From Candidatus Lambdaproteobacteria bacterium RIFOXYD2_FULL_56_26 (GTDB lineage Bacteria > SAR324 > XYD2-FULL-50-16): 64,000 nt of DNA. Positions 37,652 through 46,700 of this stretch are shown piece after piece. The notes beneath the pieces are model-generated. The model was not told the origin of the DNA, ran no database searches, and saw nothing but the letters and a program-made list of their open reading frames with translations. The position numbers and the translations under genes are program-made. Location of the stretch: positions 124,001 to 188,000 of the forward strand of contig MFNF01000001.1 of NCBI GenBank assembly GCA_001783715.1. The letters run 5' to 3'. Numbering within the stretch: position 1 is the stretch's first letter; every line of letters starts with the position of its first letter.

Positions 37652-38169
37652 TGGTCCAGAACCTCTTTTACGGGGGCTTTGTTGCCCTGACTTTGGGGGC
37701 GGGGCTTTACGTAGCGATTGGCCAAAATCTGATCCGCTCCGCCTTTGCGTTATTTTTTACCCTCTGCGGCGTGGCGGGGTTGTACGTGCTGTTGGCCGGT
37801 GACTTTATCGCCATGATCCAGCTGATGGTCTATGCCGGGGGGATTGCAGTCCTGCTCGCCTTCGGGGCCATGTTGACCCACAAGGTGGACGACCCACAGC
37901 ATTCCAACCTCTTGGTCAACGGCTTCCTGAGCTTCATCTCGGGGACCGCCTTTTTCAGCCTGCTCTTTTACGTGCTGACCGAAAGCTCCTGGCGGGTCAA
38001 GGCCGAGGCCTTGAGCGAGCCGACCACCAAAGAGATCGGCAAGTTGTTGCTCAAAGAATATGTGCTGCCCTTTGAGGTAGTTTCCTTTTTGCTCCTGGTC
38101 GCTATGATCGGTGCGGTTTATCTGGTGCAAAAAGGTGAGAATCAAACCCAAAAGGGAGACCGCCCATGA
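37651..38169 (+). CDS. nuoJ: NADH-quinone oxidoreductase subunit J
   Basis: NuoJ is a small membrane subunit with five helices. RSAFALFFTLCGVAGLYVLL and MIQLMVYAGGIAVLLAFGAM carry the conserved MVYAGAI-like pi-bulge helix of TM3. The 172-residue length is normal. The ATG at 37651 shares its A with the nuoI stop codon, and its own end overlaps nuoK by 4 bp. Confidence 0.95.
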   Translation: MVQNLFYGGFVALTLGAGLYVAIGQNLIRSAFALFFTLCGVAGLYVLLAGDFIAMIQLMVYAGGIAVLLAFGAMLTHKVDDPQHSNLLVNGFLSFISGTAFFSLLFYVLTESSWRVKAEALSEPTTKEIGKLLLKEYVLPFEVVSFLLLVAMIGAVYLVQKGENQTQKGDRP

Positions 38170-38477
38170 CTTTAACCAACCTTTTAGCGATTTCCACCGC
38201 CTTGTTTGCCCTGGGTACGGTGATGTTCCTGACCCGCAAGAACAGCATCGCTCTCTTGATGGGCATTGAGCTTTTGATGAATGCGGCGGCCCTGAACTTT
38301 GTGGCCTTTTCTTACTACAGTCCTTCCTTGAACCATCCCTTGGACGGACAGGTCTTTGCCCTGTTCATCATCATGGTGGCGGTGGCCGAGGCAGTGGTGG
38401 CCTTGGGGATCGCCATTGCGGTTTACAAGGAATATGCCCATGTGGATGCGGATCAGCTCACGGAATTACAAGGCTAA
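38166..38477 (+). CDS. nuoK: NADH-quinone oxidoreductase subunit K
   Basis: NuoK resembles MrpC antiporter subunits and contributes two conserved membrane Glu to the proton path: MGIELLMNAAALNFVAFSYY and IIMVAVAEAVVALGIAIAVY. It has three helices and 103 residues, standard size, and starts inside the nuoJ stop. Confidence 0.97.
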   Translation: MTLTNLLAISTALFALGTVMFLTRKNSIALLMGIELLMNAAALNFVAFSYYSPSLNHPLDGQVFALFIIMVAVAEAVVALGIAIAVYKEYAHVDADQLTELQG

Positions 38478-38508
38478 ACGGACCCTGACCCCCAGTTGAT
38501 GAGAACCG

Positions 38509-40587
38509 ATGATTGAGACTTTGATTCCCCTCGTACCGATCCTGCCCCTCTTGGGTGCATTGGTGTTGGGGCTGTTCGGCAAGAAAATCCAGGCGGTCCT
38601 TGGGGAAGCTTGGACCGGGATCCTGGGCTGTACAACTCCGGCCTTGGCCGCAGTGATCGCCTATGGCAGCTTTTTTGAGCTGATCGGTCGGCCTGAAACC
38701 CAAAGGGTCGTGGTCCTCAAATTGGCTTCTTGGATCACAGTGGCTGACTTCCAGGTGGAATGGGCCTTTCGGTTTGACCCGCTCTCGGCTTTGATGTTGA
38801 TGATCATCACCGGGATCGGCACCTTGATCCACATCTATTCGATCGGCTACATGCACGGGGATGCGGGTGTTTGGCGGTTTTTTGCCTACATCAACCTCTT
38901 TTTGGCGGCCATGTTGATGCTGGTCTTGGGGGACAACCTCCTGATCATGTTCTTGGGCTGGGAAGGGGTAGGGCTCTGCTCTTACCTGTTGATCGGTTTT
39001 TGGTTCACCAACTCCGACTACGCCTATGCTGGGCGCAAGGCCTTTATCGTCAACCGGATCGGGGACTTGGGCTTTTTGACCGGCATGTTCATCCTGGTTT
39101 ACCTCTCGGCGATGAACTTCGACCTAGTGACCCTTTCGTTTGGCGAACTGGGCAGCCGGATGGAGGTCTTTTCCCAATACCGGATATGGGGAATGCCTGC
39201 TTTGGAAGTAGCGGCAGTCGCCTTCTTTATCGGGGCGATGGGTAAATCGGCCCAGATCCCTCTTTATGTCTGGTTGCCTGACGCAATGGCCGGTCCGACC
39301 CCTGTTTCGGCCTTGATCCATGCGGCAACGATGGTCACTGCCGGGGTTTACATGATTGGCCGGATGTACTTCATGTACAGCCTCGCCCCCCATGCCCTGG
39401 AGTTCGTGGCGATCATTGCGGCGATCACCTGCTTCTTTTCGGCCACCATCGGCATGGCCCAGTACGACATCAAAAAGGTCTTGGCTTATTCGACGGTCAG
39501 CCAGCTGGGCTACATGTTCCTGGCCATGGGCACCGGCGCTTACTCGGCGGGGATTTTTCACCTCCTGACCCACGCCGCCTTCAAGGCCTCCTTGTTCATG
39601 GGTTCCGGCGCTGTGATCATTGCGCTGCACCATGAGCAGGACATGCGCAAGATGGGCGGGTTGATCAAAAAAATGCCTTTGACCGGTTGGTCTTTTGTGG
39701 CTGCCACTTTGGCGATCATGGGTTTCCCTTTGACTTCTGGCTTCTTCTCGAAGGATGAGATCCTGGAAAAGGCCTTTGAACATGCCCCTGCGCTTTGGGT
39801 GTTGGCTTTTGCCGCTGCGGGGATCACCAGCTTTTACATGTGGCGCTTGGTCTTCATGACCTTCTTCGGGACCTACCGGGGCGACCACCACACCTGGGAC
39901 CACTGCCACGAGCAACCCAAACGGACCACCTTCCCAGTGGCCATTTTGGCGGTTGCCGCTTTGACCTTGGGCTTCCTCAATATTCCCGACTTTTTGGGCG
40001 GCCACTACAACTTCAGCCATTACCTCTCTCCGGTAGTGGTGGACCTGGAAGGCCACGTCAGAGCCGGGGAACTGTTGCTCGAAGTGGAGAAGGCTGCCGA
40101 GGCGGAGCCGGAAGGCTCAAAGGTGGAGTGGGCGTTGATGATCGGTTCGGTGCTCTGGACCCTCTTTACCGCTGCGCTGGCCTACTTCTTTTATCTGGCG
40201 AATCCGGCCAAGCGGGAGGCCTTGATGGCCAAGTTCCTGCCCCAACAAATCTTCAAGGTGTTGCACAACAAATACTTTGTCGATGAGTTTTATGACTGGG
40301 CCTTGATCCGCCCCTTGACCCGGCTGTTCCGCTTTTTGGCTTCCTTCGACCGTTTGGTGATCGACGGAGCGGTGAACCTCGCCGGTTATTTGAGCCGAGG
40401 CGTGGCTATGTTGGCCGGGCTGTTGGACAAGGGTGTGGTTGACGGAACCGTCAATGAATTGGCCTGGTTTTCCCAAACCGCCGGGAAGGGTTTCAGCTTG
40501 ATGCAAAGCGGCAAGATCCAAGTGCTGGTAGCCAGCGCCTTGCTTTTGTTCGTCGGTGTCTTCGCTCTTTTGATCTTTTATGTTTAG
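38509..40587 (+). CDS. nuoL: NADH-quinone oxidoreductase subunit L
   Basis: NuoL is the distal antiporter-like proton pump with the long lateral helix. It has FLGWEGVGLCSYLLIGFWF, GRKAFIVNRIGDLGFLTGMF, AQIPLYVWLPDAMAGPTPVS and ALIHAATMVTAGVYMIGRMY, followed by ITCFFSATIGMAQYDIKKVL. Length is 692. It is followed after 36 bp by nuoM. Confidence 0.97.
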   Translation: MIETLIPLVPILPLLGALVLGLFGKKIQAVLGEAWTGILGCTTPALAAVIAYGSFFELIGRPETQRVVVLKLASWITVADFQVEWAFRFDPLSALMLMIITGIGTLIHIYSIGYMHGDAGVWRFFAYINLFLAAMLMLVLGDNLLIMFLGWEGVGLCSYLLIGFWFTNSDYAYAGRKAFIVNRIGDLGFLTGMFILVYLSAMNFDLVTLSFGELGSRMEVFSQYRIWGMPALEVAAVAFFIGAMGKSAQIPLYVWLPDAMAGPTPVSALIHAATMVTAGVYMIGRMYFMYSLAPHALEFVAIIAAITCFFSATIGMAQYDIKKVLAYSTVSQLGYMFLAMGTGAYSAGIFHLLTHAAFKASLFMGSGAVIIALHHEQDMRKMGGLIKKMPLTGWSFVAATLAIMGFPLTSGFFSKDEILEKAFEHAPALWVLAFAAAGITSFYMWRLVFMTFFGTYRGDHHTWDHCHEQPKRTTFPVAILAVAALTLGFLNIPDFLGGHYNFSHYLSPVVVDLEGHVRAGELLLEVEKAAEAEPEGSKVEWALMIGSVLWTLFTAALAYFFYLANPAKREALMAKFLPQQIFKVLHNKYFVDEFYDWALIRPLTRLFRFLASFDRLVIDGAVNLAGYLSRGVAMLAGLLDKGVVDGTVNELAWFSQTAGKGFSLMQSGKIQVLVASALLLFVGVFALLIFYV

Positions 40588-40623
40588 TCAACCGACCCAA
40601 GGTCCTTTAACGCAATCGAGGTT

Positions 40624-42132
40624 ATGATGAGTCATCTTTTGTCGTGGGTTGTCTTCCTCCCCTTGTTGGGGGTACCGGCTCTCTTTGCCTTGCCGAAAAA
40701 CAAGGGAAAGTGGGTGGCTTTGGGGGTGACCTTGGCCGACTTTGTGATCGGGATGCCCGTCCTGATGGGCTTTGACCGGGCCATGACCGGGGTTAGCAAT
40801 CCGATGGACATGCAGTTTACCGAAAGGCTCGCTTGGATCCCCAGCCTTGGGGTTGAGTACAACATCGGGGTGGACGGCCTGAGCCTCACCATGATCTTCC
40901 TGACCTTGCTGATCGGAGTCTTGGCGGTATTGGCCTCTTGGAATATCGAGGTGTACCAGCGAGGGTACTGGAGCATGTACCTGCTTTTGCAAACCGCCAT
41001 GTTGGGCGTGTTCGTGTCGTTGGACCTGATCCTGTTCTTCCTGTTCTGGGAAGTGATGTTGTTCCCCATGTACTTCCTGATCGGGGTTTGGGGTGGTCCA
41101 AGGCGGGTTTATGCGGCCATCAAGTTCTTTTTGTACACCCTTTTGGGCGGCGTGGGCATGTTGCTCTCCTTCATCGCCATGTGGTACTACGCTCCCGGCG
41201 AGCGGACCTGGGACATGGTGGAGCTGCTTTCGAGGGTTGCCGCCGGTGGGCGTTTCGACGGTCCGTTGATCTTTGGGGTCGAGTTCTCCAAGGTGATCTT
41301 TGTAGCCCTGTTCATCGGCTTTGCCATCAAGGTGCCGATTTTCCCGTTCCACACTTGGTTGCCCGATGCCCACGTGGAAGCGCCGACCGCCATTTCCGTG
41401 ATCTTGGCCGGGGTGCTCTTGAAGATGGGGACCTACGGGTTCCTGCGGATCAACTTTACCCTGTTCCCCGAGTCCTTCCATTGGTTTAGGGAGGTCCTGG
41501 TAGCCCTGGCGGTGATCAATATCGTTTATGGTGCCCTTTGTGCCTTGGCCCAGACGGACCTCAAAAAGATGGTCGCCTACAGTTCGATCAGCCACATGGG
41601 CTTCATTCTTTTGGGTATCGCCGCCGCTACCCCGCAAGGGATCAACGGGGCTATGCTGCAGATGTTCAACCACGGGACCATCACCGCCATGCTCTTCCTT
41701 TTGGTGGGCGTGGTTTATGACCGGGCCCACCACCGCAACATCGACGGCTTTGGTGGCTTGGCTTCGGTAACGCCGGTTTATGCGGCAATCACCAGCTTCG
41801 CCTTCATGGCCGCCGTGGGCCTGCCGGGCCTTTCGGGCTTCATTTCGGAGCTGTTGATTTTGACGGGCAGCTTTAAGGTTTATCAAGTCCCGACCATTCT
41901 GGCGGGCCTCGGGATCATTCTGGGGGCCGGTTATATGCTCTGGGCCTACCAAAGGGTCTTTTTCGGTCCCTTGAACGAAAAGTACAAGGACATGGTTGAC
42001 TTGAACCGGGTGGAGGTTTTCTCGTTGGTTCCTCTGTTGGTGATCGTGGTTTACTTGGGGATTTTCCCCAACAACCTGATCGTCTTTTTTGAAACCTCCA
42101 TGAACCACATCAGCGAGCTTCTGCTACGTTAG
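40624..42132 (+). CDS. nuoM: NADH-quinone oxidoreductase subunit M
   Basis: NuoM is the middle antiporter-like pump. LGVEYNIGVDGLSLTMIFLT, LFFLFWEVMLFPMYFLIGVW, IKVPIFPFHTWLPDAHVEAP and TDLKKMVAYSSISHMGFILL are diagnostic. The 502-residue length is typical. Two ATG codons (40624, 40627) stand in tandem; either can serve. Confidence 0.97.
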   Translation: MMSHLLSWVVFLPLLGVPALFALPKNKGKWVALGVTLADFVIGMPVLMGFDRAMTGVSNPMDMQFTERLAWIPSLGVEYNIGVDGLSLTMIFLTLLIGVLAVLASWNIEVYQRGYWSMYLLLQTAMLGVFVSLDLILFFLFWEVMLFPMYFLIGVWGGPRRVYAAIKFFLYTLLGGVGMLLSFIAMWYYAPGERTWDMVELLSRVAAGGRFDGPLIFGVEFSKVIFVALFIGFAIKVPIFPFHTWLPDAHVEAPTAISVILAGVLLKMGTYGFLRINFTLFPESFHWFREVLVALAVINIVYGALCALAQTDLKKMVAYSSISHMGFILLGIAAATPQGINGAMLQMFNHGTITAMLFLLVGVVYDRAHHRNIDGFGGLASVTPVYAAITSFAFMAAVGLPGLSGFISELLILTGSFKVYQVPTILAGLGIILGAGYMLWAYQRVFFGPLNEKYKDMVDLNRVEVFSLVPLLVIVVYLGIFPNNLIVFFETSMNHISELLLR

Positions 42133-42159
42133 ACCAACGGACTAAGGAAAGGTTTAAGG

Positions 42160-43587
42160 ATGTTTAATACGCTGCCCTATCTCGCCTTGATGCCCGCACA
42201 TGTACTCTTGGGTTCGGCGATGCTCTTTTTTGTCTTGGGAAGGGCGATTCCCGGGGTCAATAAGCTGCCCCCGATGCCCATTTTCCTGGTTGTGCTGGCC
42301 GGGGCGTTTTTCTTGGAAACCCAGGGCAACGGGTCGGACCCGCTCTTTTTTGGCATGATGGTAGTGGACAGCTTTTCGAGGCTGTACGACCAGATCTATT
42401 ACTTGGCCACGGCCATGGTGGTGCTGATGATGCACTACTCGGACGAACTGGACCGGGAGAACGACTGGGAAAATTTTGCGCTCTTCTCTTGTCTGATCCT
42501 GGGGCTGTTGTTTATGTCCACCGCCAACCACCTCCTGATGGCACTGATCGCCATTGAGTTGGTCTCCTTGCCCAGCTACCTTCTGGTGGCGGTCAACCGG
42601 CGCAACAAAGCGGCCAAAGAAGCCAGCCTCAAGTACGTTTTGTTTGGCTCCTTTGCCACCGGGATCATGCTTTATGGGATGTCCCTCCTGTTTGGGATGA
42701 CCGGGGCCTTGGGCTTTGCCGACATTTGGAGCGGCCTTGGAGCGGAGGCGATTGACCAGCCGATTTATTACTTGGCCATTGGCATGACCTTAGCGGGAAT
42801 GTCCTTTAAGGTCGCAGCGGTGCCCTTCCACTTCTGGTGCCCCGATGCCTACCAAGCAGCCCCGACACCGGTAACCGCCTTTTTGAGTGTCGCCCCAAAG
42901 GTGGCAGGTTTGACCTTGATGATCCGGTTTTTCTCCGAGCATCTGGCGGTCCAAGGGGAATCCTTGACCCAGATGCTTTCTTGGATCGCCATGGCCACCA
43001 TGACGGTCGGGAACTTTGCGGCTTTGCGCCAGACCGACCTCAAACGGCTGTTGGCCTATTCTTCAATCAGCCACGCCGGATTTTTGTTGATGGGTGTGGC
43101 CACCTTGAACGACGATGGCAGGCAAGCGGTCTTTTTCTACATCCCCATTTACCTCCTGATGAACCTGGGGGCCTTTATGGCCTTGTTGCTGCTCTCCAAG
43201 GACAACAACTTCCAGATGGCCGGTTTCAAGGGGGCGATTCGCTCCAATCCCGCCTTAGTGGTTGGGTTTGCGGTCTGTGTCTTCAGTTTGGCCGGGGTGC
43301 CTCCCTTCGCCGGGTTCATCGGGAAGTTTTACCTCTTTAAGGTGACCTTGGAGAAAGGGCTTTACCTGCTGTTGGTTGTGGCAGGGGTCAACTCGGTGGT
43401 GTCGTTGTACTACTATGTGACGATCCTAAAAAACATGATCATCGACAAGGAAACCCAGCCCATTGCTCCTTTGGCCGCAAAAATCCCGCTGGTTTTTGTA
43501 ACCGGATGTGCAGTCCCGTTGGTGTTTCTTGGGTTATATTGGGTTCCACTGCTCGATTGGGCAGAGAAGGTCCGTCTTTTCCAGTAG
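42160..43587 (+). CDS. nuoN: NADH-quinone oxidoreductase subunit N
   Basis: NuoN is the third antiporter-like pump, nearest the peripheral arm. LMALIAIELVSLPSYLLVAV, AVPFHFWCPDAYQAAPTPVT, RQTDLKRLLAYSSISHAGFL and FSLAGVPPFAGFIGKFYLFK fit the family. Length is 475. It is the last nuo gene; a hairpin and about 130 bp separate it from the PFOR gene. Confidence 0.96.
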   Translation: MFNTLPYLALMPAHVLLGSAMLFFVLGRAIPGVNKLPPMPIFLVVLAGAFFLETQGNGSDPLFFGMMVVDSFSRLYDQIYYLATAMVVLMMHYSDELDRENDWENFALFSCLILGLLFMSTANHLLMALIAIELVSLPSYLLVAVNRRNKAAKEASLKYVLFGSFATGIMLYGMSLLFGMTGALGFADIWSGLGAEAIDQPIYYLAIGMTLAGMSFKVAAVPFHFWCPDAYQAAPTPVTAFLSVAPKVAGLTLMIRFFSEHLAVQGESLTQMLSWIAMATMTVGNFAALRQTDLKRLLAYSSISHAGFLLMGVATLNDDGRQAVFFYIPIYLLMNLGAFMALLLLSKDNNFQMAGFKGAIRSNPALVVGFAVCVFSLAGVPPFAGFIGKFYLFKVTLEKGLYLLLVVAGVNSVVSLYYYVTILKNMIIDKETQPIAPLAAKIPLVFVTGCAVPLVFLGLYWVPLLDWAEKVRLFQ

Positions 43588-43605
43588 TCCCTTGAAGCCT
43601 CAAAT

Positions 43606-43632
43606 GGGTTTGACTTATGCGGAGTCAAGCCC
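43606..43632 (+). other. Hairpin between nuoN and the PFOR gene
   Basis: GGGTTTGACT (43606-43615) pairs with AGTCAAGCCC (43623-43632), allowing one G-T pair. No T run follows, so it is not a normal terminator. It may stabilise the upstream nuo mRNA or mark an RNA processing site while allowing read-through. Confidence 0.45.
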
Positions 43633-43714
43633 TTAGAATGGTGCCTGGACTTGAGCCTAAACGGGCCTCAAGGTCGGTGCAGTTTGTTTGATCTATCCCC
43701 TATTCAGGAAATCC

Positions 43715-46700
43715 ATGAGCCCGAAGCCGAAATACCCTGGAACTCGTACCACCACCAACGGCAACACCCTGGTAGCCCTTTACACCGAGGCTCGAATCGC
43801 AGAGGCGGGGATCTTTTATCCGATCACCCCTTCCACCGAGATGGGGGAGAACTTCCAACTTTCTTTTGCCAACGGGGAGTTAAACGTCTTCGGGCAAGCT
43901 AAAATTGCACTGGAAACCGAAGGAGAGCACGCCGCCCAGTCCGGGTCGATTGCCGCTTCGGTGACCGGGAAACGGGTGGTTAACTTCACCTCCGGCCAGG
44001 GGATTCCCTACGGCTGTGAGCCCTACTACCATGCGCCCTCCAAGTTCAGCACCATGGTCTTGGAAGTGGCCGCTCGGGCCTTGACCAAGTCGGCCTTGAA
44101 CGTACATTGCGGCCACGACGACGTTTACACCGTCCTGGATACCGGCTGGACCATGTTGTTCGCCAAGGATGCCCAGCAGGCTGCCGACCAAGCCATGATC
44201 CTGCGCAAGGTCAACGAATTGACCCTGAACCCCGGGATCAACATCCAAGACGGCTTTTTGACCAGCCACCTGGAGCGGACCTTCCTGATCCCCGAAGCGG
44301 ATTTGATCCGTGAATACCTGGGTCGCCCGGACGACCAGATCGAATGCCCCACCGAAGCCCAAAAAGCTCTGTTTGGCCCCAAACGTCGAAGGGTACCGAT
44401 CGGCATGGACCTGAAAAACCCGCTGTTGATGGGGCCGGTGCAAAACCAAGAGCATTACATGAACGGCGTGATCGCTCGGCGCAATCACTTCGTAGAGCCA
44501 ATCTTGGGTTTTCTGGAAAAGGCCTATGAGGAATTTGGCGTTCTGACCGGTCGGCACTACGGCTTGATCAGCCAGTACAACTGTGAAAAGGCGGAGACGG
44601 TGTTTGTCTCCCTGGGCTCTTCGGCCGAGAACATCGAAGCGGCGGTGGACTACCTCAAGGAAACCCGTGGTGAAACGGTTGGGGCGATCCACCTCAACGT
44701 GATCCGGCCCTTCCCCGAGAAGGCGGTGATCAATGCCTTGAGGGGCAAAAAGAATGTGATCATCCTGGAACGGATGGACGACCAGACTGCTTCGGACAAC
44801 CCGATGGCTCGGGACATCCGCACCGCTTTGTCCAAGGCGCTGACCAATTCCAAAACCAAGGCCTTTGCCGAATTGCCTGCAATCACCTTGGACGAAATGC
44901 CCCGGTTGTTCTCCGGGGTTTACGGTCTGGGCAGTCGGGACTTCCGGCCCGAAGGGGTGCTGGGTGCCTATGAGTTCGTTACCGGCAAGATCGCCCGGAT
45001 GGACGGCAAGTGGGCCAAGGACGGGGTAAGCTTTATTTATGTAGGGGTGGACCATCCTTACGGGGTGATTTCCCAAGAGATGCCCAGCTTGTTGCCGGAA
45101 AACGCCGTGGCCATTCGGTTCCACTCCATCGGCGGTTGGGGTGCCATTACCACCGGGAAAAACCTGAGCGAGGTGATCGGTTCGATCTCCGGCTTTGTGG
45201 CCGAGCGGGACAAGCGGTTGGACGAGTCCGGCCAGCCCGAAGAGGTCTTCCACATCAGCGCCAACCCCAAATACGGCTCCGAGAAAAAGGGAGCGCCAAC
45301 CAACTACTTCCTGGTGGCTGCCCCCAAACGGATCCGGGTCAACTGCGACTTGCGGCATGTGGACGTGGTCTTGTGCTGCGACCCCAAGGCCTTCACCCAC
45401 ACCAACCCTTTAGAAGGGCTCAAGCCCAAGGGTGCCTTTATCATCGAAACCGATGAAACCACTTCCGAAGGGTTGTGGAGCCGGATTCCCAAGAAACACC
45501 GGCAGTGGATTTTGGACAACCAGATTCGGGTTTACGGCCTTTCGGGCTTCAAGATTGCCCAAGCCGCAACCGACCGGGAAGACCTCCAATTCAGGATGCA
45601 GGGCAACAGCTTCTTGGGTGCCTTCTTTAAGGTCAGCCCGATCCTGGGGCAATACAACATCCCTGAAGACACCTTCTTGCAGATCGTCCAGGCCCAGTAC
45701 GTCAAAAAGTTTGGCCGGTTTGGGGACGCAGTGGTCAATTCCAACATGACCGTTATGACCGAAGGCTTTAAGGGCGTTTGGTTGACCACCCCCGGTGCCG
45801 TTGACGCTTCCGATCGCAGCTCGATGCGTGGGGAGTTGTTGCTGCCTTTGACCGGTGTGGGCCGGTTTGACCATTACAACAACATCGCTCAACCGGCCAA
45901 GGCTCCCTACCAGACTGCCGCCGCTTACGATGCCGAGTTCCGGGCCGGGTTGGGCTACTTCCAGCCTTCCACGGTACTGGCCTCCACCGGCGTAATGGCC
46001 GCCGCCACCGCCGCCACCAGCAGTAAATATGTCAGCCGCCGCCGGGTTCCGGTCTTTTACCCGGAAAACTGTACCCAATGTATGGCCTGCATCATCTCTT
46101 GTCCCGATACGGCGATGCCCAATACGGCCCAAAACCTGGACACGGTCTTGGATGCTGCGGTGGAACATTATGTTTCTGACCCGGCTGCCCGCAAAAGCCT
46201 CAAGGCCGAGATCCCCAAGTTGGACAAATCTTTGCGGACGGCGATGATGGCGCAGATCAAGGAAAACAAAGGCCAAGCCGCCAGTGTCGCCCAGCTGCTG
46301 GAAGTGGAGTTGGGCTCGGTTTCTGTGTCCGATCAGGCCAAGAAGGAGCTGGTAGGGGTGATCAAAAACGTCCCCCTGGCTTACGCCAAGGCCAGGACGA
46401 TTTTTGAGATTCCCGAGAAAAAAGAAGCCGGGACCGGTGGGGTCTTCTCCATTTACATCTCCGACCTTTGTAAGGGTTGCGGGGAATGTGTGGTGGAATG
46501 TGGGGACCACCAAGCGCTCAAGATGGTCACCGAAGACGAAGTGGTCAACGGCCAAAACGCCACCAGCTTGCGGTTCATGGACCTGCTGCCGGACACCCCG
46601 CAAAAGTATTTGGGCAAATACGATGCCCAAAAACCTTTGGAAGCAAGGGGAGCAATTTTACAAAACCACTTGATGATCCGCACCAACTACGATGCCCTGG